From an uncultured Algibacter sp. (GTDB lineage Bacteria; Bacteroidota; Bacteroidia; Flavobacteriales; Flavobacteriaceae): DNA of 64,000 nucleotides. Location of the stretch: the NCBI RefSeq assembly GCF_947495675.1, contig NZ_CANLZX010000001.1:310001-374000 (forward strand), written 5' to 3'. This document shows positions 26,170 to 34,670 of this stretch, in pieces (within the stretch, counting starts at the first letter, position 1; the number at the start of each line of letters is the position of its first letter). A model generated the notes under the pieces. That model worked only from the letters and a program-made list of their open reading frames with translations. It was not told where the DNA came from and did not search any database. Position numbers and translations under genes: made by a program.

Positions 26170-28914
26170 ATGGATAAATTTTCATTTTTAAACGCAGCAC
26201 ATACAGCATTTTTTGCTGATTTATACGAACAATATCAACAAAGTCCTGATTCTGTAGAACCAAGTTGGAGAGCCTTTTTTCAAGGTTATGATTTTGGTAG
26301 TGAGAATTACGGATTAGATGGCGAAATAATTGAGGGGGTTTCCACCCAAATTCCAGAACATGTTCAAAAAGAATTTCAAGTTGTAAAACTTATTGATGGT
26401 TATAGAATGCGAGGCCATTTGTTCACTAAAACAAATCCAGTTCGAGATCGTAGATCTTATTCACCTACTTTAGAAATCGAAAATTTCGGTCTTAACGCAA
26501 ACGATTTAGATACTGTTTTTAATGCAGGAGAAATTTTAGGTATAGGTGTAAAATCACTTCGTGAAATTATTGTTCATCTAGAAAAAATATATTGTGACTC
26601 TATAGGAATAGAGTACATGTATTTAAGAAATCCAGAGGTTATTGCATGGTGGCAAGACCAATTAAACAAAAATGATAATCAGCCAAATTTTTCTGCTGAT
26701 ACTAAAAAATATATTTTATCTAAATTAAACCAAGCAGTAACTTTTGAAAACTTTTTACAAACTAAATATGTAGGGCAAAAACGTTTTTCTTTAGAAGGAG
26801 GAGAATCTTTAATACCTGCAATTAGTAATGTGCTTTTTTATGCCGTTGAAAAACATGGTGTTAAAGAATGTGTATTGGGTATGGCTCACCGTGGGCGTTT
26901 AAGTACCCTTGTTAATATTTTTAGAAAACCAGTTAATGAGTTATTTAGCGAGTTTGATGGTAAAGATTTTGAAGACGAAAATATTGATGGCGATGTAAAA
27001 TACCATCTAGGTTTAACACTTGATAAAACGTACCAAAACGGTAAAAATATTAAGATGAATTTGGTGCCAAATCCATCTCATCTAGAAACCGTTGCGCCCG
27101 TAGCCGAAGGTATTACTCGTGCAAAAATAGATAGTGATTATGCAGGTGATGATTCTAAAATATTACCAATAATTGTTCATGGTGATGCAGCTATTGCTGG
27201 TCAAGGTATTGCTTATGAAGTAGCCCAAATGAGCCAGTTGGCAGGATATAAAACAGGAGGAACGGTTCATATAGTTGTTAATAACCAAATTGGATTTACA
27301 ACGAACTATCTAGATGCAAGGTCTAGTACTTACTGTACCGATGTTGCTAAAGTTACTTTATCGCCAGTTATGCATGTAAATGCAGATGATGCCGAAGCTG
27401 TTGTACATGCTGTAGAAATGGCAATGGAATATAGAATGCGTTATAAAAAGGATGTATATATCGATTTATTGGGTTATAGAAAATATGGCCATAATGAAGG
27501 TGATGAGCCTAGATTTACACAGCCTAAATTATATAAAGAAATTGCAAAACATCCCAACCCATTTAAAATATATGCCGATAAATTAATAGCAGAAAAAACT
27601 ATTGATCAAGCATATGTTGATAAAATTATTTCTGATTTTAAAGACACTTTAGAAAGTGAATACACTAAATCTAAGGAAGCAAAATCGTCTAAAGTTCGAG
27701 AATTTATGCAAGAGCGCTGGACCGATTTTAAACGTCAAGGGGTAGATTCAATGCTAATTTCAGAAAATACATCTTATCCTAAAGAGAAATTAGAAGATAT
27801 TTCTAAAATAGTTTCAACTGTTCCAGAAGGTGTTAAATTTTTACGAAAAGCAGAACGTATTCTAGGTGGTCGTGAAAAAATGGTTTTTGAAACCGATACA
27901 TTAGATTGGGGTATGGCAGAAACATTGGCATACGGAAGTTTAATGGAAGAAGGATTTAATGTGCGTATTTCAGGACAAGATGTAGAACGCGGAACGTTTA
28001 GTCACCGTCATGCTATTCTTAGAGACGAAATTTCAGAAGAACGTATTAATCTTTTAAATACAAACCCACAAAATAAAGGTAAAATGGATATTTATAATTC
28101 ATTTTTATCAGAATATGGCGTACTTGGGTTTGATTATGGTTATGCAATGGCAAATCCAAATACTTTAACCATATGGGAAGCTCAATTTGGAGATTTTAGT
28201 AACGGTGCACAAATTATTTTTGATCAATATTTATCGGCTGCCGAAGATAAATGGAAAGCTCAAAACGGCATAGTGGTTTTATTACCTCATGGTTATGAAG
28301 GGCAAGGATCAGAACATTCGTCTGCTAGAATAGAACGCTATTTACAATTATGTGGCGATGATAACATGATAGTTGCCGATTGTACAACACCAGCAAATAT
28401 GTTTCATTTGTTACGTCGTCAAATGAAACGTAATTATAGAAAGCCACTAATTGTATTTACACCTAAAAGTTTATTACGTCATCCTAAAGCGGTTTCTTCA
28501 ATAAAAGAGTTAGCCTCAGGCAAATTTGAAGAAGTTATAGATGATACTATAAGTCCTAATAATGTAAAAAAATTAGTTTTTTGTACGGGTAAATTTTATT
28601 ACGATTTATTAGCTGAAAGAGAAGAACTAGGCAGAGATGATGTTGCTTTAGTAAGAATAGAACAACTTTTTCCACTTCATTATAAAAAAATTCAAAAAGT
28701 AATTGAAAGATATCCAAATGTTGAAAATTACGTTTGGGCACAAGAAGAGCCAAAGAATATGGGAGCATGGAGCCATATGTTACAACGTTTTGATTTAGTA
28801 AAGCTAGAAGTGTGTTCAAGACCATATAATTCGGTCCCTGCTCCGGGTTCAAGTACAAGAGATAAAAGAAGACAAAAGCGTGTTATTTACGCTGTTTTTA
28901 ATATACAAGAGTAA
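26170..28914 (+). CDS. sucA: 2-oxoglutarate dehydrogenase E1 component
   Basis: A 914-residue thiamine-diphosphate enzyme that decarboxylates 2-oxoglutarate in the TCA cycle and transfers the succinyl group to the lipoyl arm of SucB. The N-terminus MDKFSFLNAAHTAFFADLYEQY is the E2-binding segment seen in this family. The conserved GMAHRGRL is at 237-244, and the cofactor region HGDAAIAGQGIAYE lies near 330. The C-terminal transketolase-like half contains GHGYEGQGSEHSSAR-type residues (PHGYEGQGSEHSS). It lies 32 bases upstream of sucB, so the two form an operon; the E3 gene is not in the window. A TATTTTTG at 26122-26129 could be a -7 box, but no good -33 is seen. Confidence 0.97.
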   Translation: MDKFSFLNAAHTAFFADLYEQYQQSPDSVEPSWRAFFQGYDFGSENYGLDGEIIEGVSTQIPEHVQKEFQVVKLIDGYRMRGHLFTKTNPVRDRRSYSPTLEIENFGLNANDLDTVFNAGEILGIGVKSLREIIVHLEKIYCDSIGIEYMYLRNPEVIAWWQDQLNKNDNQPNFSADTKKYILSKLNQAVTFENFLQTKYVGQKRFSLEGGESLIPAISNVLFYAVEKHGVKECVLGMAHRGRLSTLVNIFRKPVNELFSEFDGKDFEDENIDGDVKYHLGLTLDKTYQNGKNIKMNLVPNPSHLETVAPVAEGITRAKIDSDYAGDDSKILPIIVHGDAAIAGQGIAYEVAQMSQLAGYKTGGTVHIVVNNQIGFTTNYLDARSSTYCTDVAKVTLSPVMHVNADDAEAVVHAVEMAMEYRMRYKKDVYIDLLGYRKYGHNEGDEPRFTQPKLYKEIAKHPNPFKIYADKLIAEKTIDQAYVDKIISDFKDTLESEYTKSKEAKSSKVREFMQERWTDFKRQGVDSMLISENTSYPKEKLEDISKIVSTVPEGVKFLRKAERILGGREKMVFETDTLDWGMAETLAYGSLMEEGFNVRISGQDVERGTFSHRHAILRDEISEERINLLNTNPQNKGKMDIYNSFLSEYGVLGFDYGYAMANPNTLTIWEAQFGDFSNGAQIIFDQYLSAAEDKWKAQNGIVVLLPHGYEGQGSEHSSARIERYLQLCGDDNMIVADCTTPANMFHLLRRQMKRNYRKPLIVFTPKSLLRHPKAVSSIKELASGKFEEVIDDTISPNNVKKLVFCTGKFYYDLLAEREELGRDDVALVRIEQLFPLHYKKIQKVIERYPNVENYVWAQEEPKNMGAWSHMLQRFDLVKLEVCSRPYNSVPAPGSSTRDKRRQKRVIYAVFNIQE

Positions 28915-28946
28915 AATAGAATTAAAGATACATTAAAATTATAAAG

Positions 28947-30158
28947 ATGATTTTAGAAATGAAAGTGCCTTCTCCAGGCGAATCTATTACAGAAGTTGAA
29001 ATAGCAACTTGGTTAGTTGAAGATGGTGATTATGTTGAAAAAGACCAAGCTATTGCTGAGGTAGATAGTGATAAAGCAACTTTAGAATTGCCTGCTGAAG
29101 CCAGCGGAACAATAACCCTTAAAGCTGAAGAGGGTGACGCAGTTGAAGTTGGAGCTGTTGTTTGTTTAATTGATACAAGCGCAGAAAAGCCAAAAGGTGG
29201 TGAAGCACCAAAAACGGAAGCTAAAGTAGAAGCACCAAAAGCTGAAACACCAAAAGCACCAGCTAGCGAAACTAAAACTTATGCTACAGGTAGCGCAAGC
29301 CCTGCTGCAAAAAAGATTTTAGCAGAAAAAGGTATGGATGCTAGTTCTATTTCTGGAACTGGAAAAGATGGCAGAGTTACTAAAGATGATGCTGTAAAAG
29401 CTGTACCATCTATGGGAACGCCAACAGGAGGAACTAGAGGCACTTCAAGAAGTAAAATGTCAATGCTAAGACGTAAAGTTGCAGAGCGTCTAGTAGAAGC
29501 TAAAAATACAACGGCTATGTTAACCACTTTTAATGAGGTTGATATGTCGCCAATTTTTGCGTTACGCTCAGAATATAAAGAAACATTTAAAGCAAAACAT
29601 GGTGTAAGCTTAGGGTTTATGAGTTTCTTTACTTTAGCAATTGTTAGAGCATTAAAAATGTATCCGGCAGTTAATTCTATGATTGATGGTAAAGAAATGC
29701 TTTCTTATGATTTTTGTGATATTAGTATTGCAGTATCAGGACCAAAAGGACTTATGGTACCAGTAATAAGAAATGCCGAAAATTTAAGTTTTAGAGGTGT
29801 TGAGTCTGAGGTTAAGCGTTTAGCTCTTCGAGCTAGAGATGGTCAAATTACTGTTGATGAAATGACAGGTGGTACATTTACAATAACCAATGGAGGTGTT
29901 TTTGGTAGTATGTTATCTACACCAATAATTAATCCACCTCAAAGTGCCATTTTAGGTATGCATAATATTGTTGAGCGCCCAGTTGCAATAGATGGTAAAG
30001 TTGAAATTAGACCTATTATGTATGTAGCATTATCTTATGACCATAGAATTATTGATGGAAAAGAAAGTGTAGGCTTTTTAGTAGCAGTAAAAGAAGCTCT
30101 TGAAAACCCAGTAGAAATATTAATGAATAATGATGTTAAAAAATCGTTAGAGCTTTAA
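28947..30158 (+). CDS. sucB: Dihydrolipoamide succinyltransferase (E2 of 2-oxoglutarate dehydrogenase)
   Basis: A 403-residue core subunit of the 2-oxoglutarate dehydrogenase complex. It has one lipoyl domain (1-75) with the modified lysine K43 in [10 protein letters not shown], then an Ala/Pro/Lys/Glu-rich hinge (about 80-110). A peripheral-subunit binding domain (about 112-150, [15 protein letters not shown]) and the catalytic acyltransferase domain follow. The active-site motif is SYDHRIIDG at 363-371, with H366 and D370. The single lipoyl domain and the pairing with sucA identify it as the succinyl enzyme. A terminator follows after 21 bases. Confidence 0.97.
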   Translation: MILEMKVPSPGESITEVEIATWLVEDGDYVEKDQAIAEVDSDKATLELPAEASGTITLKAEEGDAVEVGAVVCLIDTSAEKPKGGEAPKTEAKVEAPKAETPKAPASETKTYATGSASPAAKKILAEKGMDASSISGTGKDGRVTKDDAVKAVPSMGTPTGGTRGTSRSKMSMLRRKVAERLVEAKNTTAMLTTFNEVDMSPIFALRSEYKETFKAKHGVSLGFMSFFTLAIVRALKMYPAVNSMIDGKEMLSYDFCDISIAVSGPKGLMVPVIRNAENLSFRGVESEVKRLALRARDGQITVDEMTGGTFTITNGGVFGSMLSTPIINPPQSAILGMHNIVERPVAIDGKVEIRPIMYVALSYDHRIIDGKESVGFLVAVKEALENPVEILMNNDVKKSLEL

Positions 30159-30179
30159 AATAATAGATTATATATTAAA

Positions 30180-30215
30180 AAAAAGGGTGTTATATCATTA
30201 TATAACACCCTTTTT
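30180..30215 (+). terminator. Terminator after sucAB
   Basis: The 16-base arms AAAAAGGGTGTTATAT (30180-30195) and ATATAACACCCTTTTT (30200-30215) close a CATT loop and end in five T. Confidence 0.9.
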
Positions 30216-30240
30216 AAGTTTATAGGTTTGGGAAGACTAA

Positions 30241-30357
30241 TTAAATAATACACATAACAATATTTATAGAAATAACAATAACAACTAAAACAACTAGTCC
30301 AATAATAAAATATTTATTTAGATTGTTTTTATCTTTTTCCATCTGCGCTCTAAGCAT
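30241..30357 (-). CDS. Predicted 38-residue single-helix membrane protein
   Basis: An ATG at 30355-30357 (or an internal ATG five codons later) opens a frame coding for a charged N-terminus, MEKDKNNLNKY, and a 22-residue hydrophobic helix ending VMCII. The layout is that of a small bitopic membrane protein with the basic and acidic end in the cytoplasm. It lies just downstream of the second regulated module (30387-30506), past its weak hairpin terminator, so it may be expressed by read-through. No database family comes to mind. Conservation would be needed to be sure it is a gene. Confidence 0.4.
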   Translation of the reverse strand: MLRAQMEKDKNNLNKYFIIGLVVLVVIVISINIVMCII

Positions 30358-30382
30358 TTTTTGTTTGGTTTAAATTTTATTT

Positions 30383-30450
30383 TAAAACTCTGCACCATTA
30401 AAAGTGCAGAGTATCTAAAAAATTCTCTCTCAAAAGAATTAATTAATAGC
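30383..30450 (-). ncRNA. Predicted small RNA B downstream of the response regulator
   Basis: The start is inferred about 5 bases after the TAAATTTA element (30455-30462). The transcript begins near TGCTATTAATTAATTCTT, carries GAGAGAGAATTT (30431 down to 30420), and ends at the hairpin ACTCTGCAC (30387-30395)/GTGCAGAGT (30404-30412) plus four T. The same layout occurs in RNA A. The 12-base purine-rich stretch is exactly complementary to the response-regulator mRNA leader. Boundaries are approximate. Confidence 0.4.
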
Positions 30451-30454
30451 AATG

Positions 30455-30505
30455 TAAATTTAAGGCACATACTAATAATAAAAAATACGCACTTATACGT
30501 ATTTT
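30455..30505 (-). promoter_or_regulatory. Module B: inverted repeat plus activator-type promoter
   Basis: Arms AAAATACG (30482-30489) and CGTATTTT (30498-30505) flank an 8-base spacer. In transcription direction this is followed by a TAnnTTTA element (30455-30462), which resembles the -7 consensus with A for G. There is no TTG at -33. The repeat centre is about 43 bases before the inferred start. Module A repeats this with one base changed in the 24-base repeat and identical spacing. Confidence 0.6.
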
Positions 30506-30525
30506 AGTGTAGGATAAAGTGTATA

Positions 30526-30594
30526 AAAAGCGAAAGCTCTAAATCATTACAATTTAGAGCTTTCTATAATTCTCCCTAAGAACTAATTAATAGC
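30526..30594 (-). ncRNA. Predicted small RNA A downstream of the response regulator
   Basis: The start is inferred about 5 bases after the TATCTTTA element. The transcript begins near GTGCTATTAATTAGTTCTTA and contains AGGGAGAATT. It ends with a strong terminator: arms GAAAGCTCTAAAT (30532-30544) and ATTTAGAGCTTTC (30552-30564), then GC and five T on the minus strand. It has no plausible open frame. Boundaries are approximate. Confidence 0.5.
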
Positions 30595-30598
30595 ACTG

Positions 30599-30649
30599 TA
30601 AAGATAGGTTGTTTATTCGATATAAAAAATACGCACTTCTACGTATTTT
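30599..30649 (-). promoter_or_regulatory. Module A: inverted repeat plus activator-type promoter
   Basis: Arms AAAATACG (30626-30633) and CGTATTTT (30642-30649) flank an 8-base spacer, 4 bases after the response-regulator stop. The TATCTTTA element at 30599-30606 takes the -7 role. Bases 30578-30602 match module B at 30434-30458 with two differences. Confidence 0.6.
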
Positions 30650-30653
30650 ATAC

Positions 30654-31289
30654 TCAAACTAAGAAATTCTTATTTAATGTTGCCCAAATGGAAAGCGATG
30701 TTGGTTTATTATCCAAACCTAATTTGTGTACAATATTACTCCTATGTTTGTCAACAGTTCTAATAGAAATTGACAATTCATCTGCAATATCTTGACTTGT
30801 GTTGTTTTCTGAAATTAGTCTTACAATTTTTAATTCAGATTTTGTAAGTAACTCAAGCGCTTCTGGTTTTTTATCTATAGTGCTAGCTTTTAAGTAATGT
30901 GCTATTTCTTTACTAAAATAAGGTTTACCATTAATTACTTCACTAATGCAATTCTCAATCTCTTCAACAGCAAATTCTTTTAATATATAACCAAAAACAC
31001 CATATTTTAATGCTTGATCGTAAACATCTTCTTCTTTGTCAAAGGTTATAAGAATGACTTTAGTATTTAAATTGTTTTTTTGGCAAGCTTCAGCAATTTC
31101 TAAGCCTGTTTTGTAAGGCATTCTAATGTCAAGTATTGCAATTTCTGGTTTAAGTTTAACTATAAGGTTATATGCCGTTTTACCATCTTCGGCACTACCC
31201 ATAATATTATAACCTTTGGAGGTTAAAAAATCTGTTAAACCACGCAACATTAAAGGGTGATCATCAGCTATGACAATAGATGTATTCAT
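30654..31289 (-). CDS. NarL/LuxR-type response regulator, orphan
   Basis: A 211-residue two-component regulator. The receiver domain (1-120) has the acidic pair D9-D10, the phospho-acceptor D54 in AILDIRMP and the conserved lysine in YILKEF. The LuxR-type helix-turn-helix (about 148-205) contains LTKSELKIVRLISENNTSQDIADEL and RTVDKHRSNI. No histidine kinase gene is adjacent. Directly behind it are two copies of an inverted-repeat promoter module (30455-30649), the best candidates for its own targets. Its leader (31300-31311 on the plus strand) is complementary to one of the predicted RNAs. Confidence 0.94.
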   Translation of the reverse strand: MNTSIVIADDHPLMLRGLTDFLTSKGYNIMGSAEDGKTAYNLIVKLKPEIAILDIRMPYKTGLEIAEACQKNNLNTKVILITFDKEEDVYDQALKYGVFGYILKEFAVEEIENCISEVINGKPYFSKEIAHYLKASTIDKKPEALELLTKSELKIVRLISENNTSQDIADELSISIRTVDKHRSNIVHKLGLDNKPTSLSIWATLNKNFLV

Positions 31290-31324
31290 TTAATACTTAG
31301 AGAGAGAATTTGTTAGCTACTAAT

Positions 31325-31765
31325 TTATAACTTTAAATATAGATATTTCTTTTCATAATCTATTACTGCTTTTCCTTTTTTTAAAATATCGGCCCCAATT
31401 ATGCCATCAACAGGTTTAGAGTTATGATTAATAAGAGCTGTATTTACATGTGTTAGATTAAATAAAACCAATACTATTTTTTTATTAGTCCACTTTCCTA
31501 TTTTAATTTTATTTTTTGTTGATGTTTTAGTATCCATATCAATAGCACCAGCGCCCGCAGCTTTTATTAAAGAATCTTTAGCTTTTAGTTTGAATGTTTC
31601 AATAGCTTCAAAACCTACACAGGAATTAGATGCTCCAGTATCTAAAATAAACAATCCCTTTGTTCCATTTATTGTCGCTTTTATTTCAAAATGATTCGTT
31701 TTTGTAAGGTGTAATTTTATTTTAGTGTACTCTTTTTGCTCTAGAAATTGTTGAAGCGTTTGCAT
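31325..31765 (-). CDS. Retropepsin-like aspartic protease, clan AA
   Basis: A 146-residue cytosolic protein with the single-domain retropepsin signature FILDTGASNSCVG near residues 40-52 and a second hydrophobic-glycine stretch, VDGIIGADIL, near 120. Such proteins act as dimers, each monomer giving one catalytic aspartate. No signal peptide is seen from the ATG at 31763-31765. An ATG nine codons further upstream would add MIIFVKKIF and extend into the start region of the divergent tatD. The substrate is unknown. Confidence 0.85.
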   Translation of the reverse strand: MQTLQQFLEQKEYTKIKLHLTKTNHFEIKATINGTKGLFILDTGASNSCVGFEAIETFKLKAKDSLIKAAGAGAIDMDTKTSTKNKIKIGKWTNKKIVLVLFNLTHVNTALINHNSKPVDGIIGADILKKGKAVIDYEKKYLYLKL

Positions 31766-31840
31766 GAATATTTTTTTAACAAATATAATCATGTAAAAAC
31801 GATTATTTTTACAGAAAAGTATAACTTAAATTTTCATCTT

Positions 31841-32608
31841 TTGATAATAACAGATACACATACTCATTTATATAGTGAAGCTTTTGACGATGATAGAGAT
31901 CTAGTAATTAATAGAGCAATTGAGGAAGGAGTAACAAGATTTTTTATTCCAGCAATTGATTCGACTTATACCAAATCAATGCTTAAGCTAGAAAAAGAAT
32001 ATCCAAATAATATTTTTTTAATGATGGGTTTACATCCCACTCATGTTAAAGATAATTATGAGGAAGAATTAAAACATGTCGAGGAAATGGTGTCTAAAAG
32101 ACCTTTTTATGCTATTGGTGAAATAGGGATTGATTTATATTGGGATAAATCGACATTGAATATTCAAAAAAAAGCATTTAAGCGTCAAATTCAATTAGCT
32201 AAACAATATAAATTACCAATAGTTATTCACTGTAGAGAAGCATTCGATGAAATATTTGAAGTTTTAGAAAGCGAAAAGGGAGATGATTTGTATGGGATTT
32301 TTCATTGCTTTACAGGAACTTTAGATCAAGCACATCTGGCAATTTCATATAATATGAAATTAGGTATTGGAGGTGTAGCAACTTTTAAAAATGGAAAAAT
32401 TGATAGATTTTTAAAACAGATAGACCTAAATCATATCGTTTTAGAAACGGATTCACCATATTTAGCACCAGTTCCATTTAGAGGTAAACGAAATGAAAGC
32501 AGTTATATAATAAATGTCTTAAAAAAGCTTTCTGAGATATATGGTGTTTCACAAGAGCATATTGCAAAAATAACAACCGAAAATTCTAAGGCTATTTTTA
32601 AAATTTAA
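31841..32608 (+). CDS. TatD-family metal-dependent deoxyribonuclease
   Basis: A 255-residue TIM-barrel hydrolase. The metal ligands are in TDTHTHLY (H7, H9 from the chosen start), GEIGIDLYWD, VIHCREA, IFHCFTG and LETDSPYLAP. TatD enzymes are 3'-5' DNases or RNases implicated in DNA quality control. I chose the TTG at 31841, which gives MIITDTHTHLY as in relatives. The longer frame begins inside the divergent protease gene and adds 31 residues with no family match. The asparaginase gene follows after three bases. Confidence 0.93.
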   Translation: MIITDTHTHLYSEAFDDDRDLVINRAIEEGVTRFFIPAIDSTYTKSMLKLEKEYPNNIFLMMGLHPTHVKDNYEEELKHVEEMVSKRPFYAIGEIGIDLYWDKSTLNIQKKAFKRQIQLAKQYKLPIVIHCREAFDEIFEVLESEKGDDLYGIFHCFTGTLDQAHLAISYNMKLGIGGVATFKNGKIDRFLKQIDLNHIVLETDSPYLAPVPFRGKRNESSYIINVLKKLSEIYGVSQEHIAKITTENSKAIFKI

Positions 32609-32611
32609 AAG

Positions 32612-33643
32612 ATGACTAAATCTAAAATAAAAATACTTCTTATTTACACAGGCGGAACCATAGGAATGGTTAAAGATTTTAAAACGGGTTCTTTAAAAAC
32701 TTTTAATTTTAAAAATCTTCTTGATAAAATTCCAGAATTGCAATTGTTAGATTGCAATATTGAAACTGTTTCATTTAAAACGCCTATAGATTCTAGTAAT
32801 ATGCATCCTAAGTATTGGATTCAAATAGCTGAATTTATTGAAACTAATTATGACGATTTTGATGGTTTTGTTGTGCTTCATGGAAGTGATACTATGAGTT
32901 ATTCTGCATCAGCTTTAAGTTTTATGTTAGAAAACTTAGCTAAACCAGTAGTGTTTACAGGGTCTCAATTGCCAATTGGAGATTTGCGTACAGATGCTAA
33001 AGAGAATTTAATTACATCTATTCAAGTAGCCTCAATGCAAAATAAAGGAAAGGCTATAGTCAAGGAGGTATGCTTATATTTCGAATATAAATTATATAGA
33101 GGAAATAGAACAACTAAGCTTAATGCTGAACATTTTCAGGCTTTTGCTTCTTTTAATTATCCTGATTTAGCTGAATCCGGAGTGCATTTAAAAATCAATT
33201 CTGAATATTTATTCAAACCTAACCTTAGAAAAAAACTAAAGGTTAACAAAATATTAGATGAAAACATTGCAATTATTAAAGTGTTTCCGGGTATAACAAA
33301 AACAATTTTAGAAAGTGTATTAAATGCTTCAAATTTAAAAGCTGTAATTATAGAAACTTATGGTGCTGGAAATTGTACTACAGAAAAGTGGTTTATTAAC
33401 CTTCTAAAACAAGTTATTTCAAAAGGAATTTATATTGTGAATGTTACACAATGCCTAGGTGGAAGCGTAATGATGGGTCATTATGAAACAAGTAATGAGT
33501 TAAAAAAAATAGGAGTCATTTCAGGAAAAGACATGACAACCGAAGCTGCTGTGGCAAAATTGATGTATTTATTAGGTCAGAATATTTCGTCTAAGGTATT
33601 CAAAACCAATTATGAAGCCTCTTTAAGAGGAGAAATGAGTTAA
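32612..33643 (+). CDS. ansA: L-asparaginase, type I (cytosolic)
   Basis: A 343-residue amidohydrolase converting asparagine to aspartate and ammonia. The first catalytic threonine is T16 in YTGGTIGMV. The second active-site segment is HGSDTMSY at 90-97, and K130 in DLRTDAKEN completes the site. There is no signal peptide, so it is the cytosolic type I form. It is in an operon with the TatD gene (three-base gap). A tRNA gene follows after 74 bases. Confidence 0.95.
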   Translation: MTKSKIKILLIYTGGTIGMVKDFKTGSLKTFNFKNLLDKIPELQLLDCNIETVSFKTPIDSSNMHPKYWIQIAEFIETNYDDFDGFVVLHGSDTMSYSASALSFMLENLAKPVVFTGSQLPIGDLRTDAKENLITSIQVASMQNKGKAIVKEVCLYFEYKLYRGNRTTKLNAEHFQAFASFNYPDLAESGVHLKINSEYLFKPNLRKKLKVNKILDENIAIIKVFPGITKTILESVLNASNLKAVIIETYGAGNCTTEKWFINLLKQVISKGIYIVNVTQCLGGSVMMGHYETSNELKKIGVISGKDMTTEAAVAKLMYLLGQNISSKVFKTNYEASLRGEMS

Positions 33644-33717
33644 AAAATAACATTAAAAGTTTTAGTCTTCAAAGTTTTTTTTGTTATTTGAACCCCGTAA
33701 TTAATGTAATAAAATAA

Positions 33718-33805
33718 AGAGAGGTGGCCGAGTGGTCGAAGGCGCACGCCTGGAAAGTGTGTATACCTCAAAAGGGTATCGAGGGTTCGAATCCCTTCCT
33801 CTCTG
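33718..33805 (+). tRNA. tRNA-Ser (anticodon GGA)
   Basis: An 88-base tRNA with acceptor stem AGAGAGG/CCTCTCT, a D arm in GCCGAGTGGTCGAAGGC, and anticodon stem CACGC/GTGTG around the loop CTGGAAA, giving GGA. The long variable arm TATACC/GGGTATC is typical of serine tRNAs, and the T arm is GAGGGTTCGAATCCCTT. The discriminator is G and CCA is not encoded. Confidence 0.97.
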
Positions 33806-33879
33806 CTGATTTTTTTTATTTTTAATTGCTTTTTTTTTATATCTTTAACCCTTTAACTAATAAAATTAAGATCGAGAAC

Positions 33880-34650
33880 ATGAAAAGATTATTTTCAATC
33901 CTTGCCATAACAGTAATGGTGGCATTCGGAACTGCTAATGCAACTACAATTGCAAACACTAGTACAGCTGTAACAACAGTTACAACAATGACACAAGATG
34001 ACGCAGCACCTGCTGAAGAACTTGGATTTCATCAAGAATTAAAAAAGCGTTTTATTGAAGGAGGCCCAGGCTTTATGGGTATTGTATTGTTATGTTTAAT
34101 TCTAGGTTTAGCAATTGCTATAGAAAGAATTATCTTTTTAAACTTATCTACAACAAATACAAAAAAATTAACACAAGAAGTAGAAGATGCTTTATCTTCT
34201 GGTGGTGTTGAAGCTGCAAAAGAAGTTTGTAGAAACACAAAAGGACCAATCGCATCTATTTACTACCAAGGTTTAGATAGAACTGATGAAGGTCTAGAAG
34301 CTGCTGAAAAAGCTGTTGTAGCTTACGGTGGTGTTCAAATGGGACAATTAGAGAAAAATGTTTCTTGGATATCTTTATTTATCGCACTTGCACCAATGCT
34401 TGGTTTCATGGGTACGGTAATTGGTATGATTCAAGCATTTGATAAAATTGAAGCTGCTGGAGATATGCAACCATCACTTGTAGCAGGTGGTATTAAAGTA
34501 GCACTTTTAACTACAGTATTTGGTTTAGTAGTAGCTATTATACTTCAAATTTTTTACAATTATATTATTGCTAAAATTGATAGTATCGTTAACAACATGG
34601 AAGATGCTTCTATAACGTTAATGGATCTATTGATTAGAAACAAAAAGTAA
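33880..34650 (+). CDS. exbB: ExbB/TolQ/MotA-family proton channel protein
   Basis: A 256-residue inner-membrane protein that with ExbD uses the proton gradient to energise TonB-type transport. An N-terminal signal-like helix (about 1-20) and a threonine-rich stretch precede the first true helix (about 60-80). The conserved channel helices GTVIGMIQAFDKIE and GIKVALLTTVFGLVVAIILQIFYNYI lie at about 175-240. Start at the ATG 33880; an upstream in-frame TTG adds 18 residues overlapping the leader. It is the first gene of exbB-hyp-exbD-exbD. Confidence 0.93.
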   Translation: MKRLFSILAITVMVAFGTANATTIANTSTAVTTVTTMTQDDAAPAEELGFHQELKKRFIEGGPGFMGIVLLCLILGLAIAIERIIFLNLSTTNTKKLTQEVEDALSSGGVEAAKEVCRNTKGPIASIYYQGLDRTDEGLEAAEKAVVAYGGVQMGQLEKNVSWISLFIALAPMLGFMGTVIGMIQAFDKIEAAGDMQPSLVAGGIKVALLTTVFGLVVAIILQIFYNYIIAKIDSIVNNMEDASITLMDLLIRNKK

Positions 34651-34670
34651 TAATATAAAAACAAAAAATT

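Noticed and set aside
26030..26263. Open frame of 77 codons on the minus strand overlapping the start of sucA
   Set aside because: It overlaps the well-supported sucA start, lies in AT-rich promoter sequence, and has no recognisable protein features.
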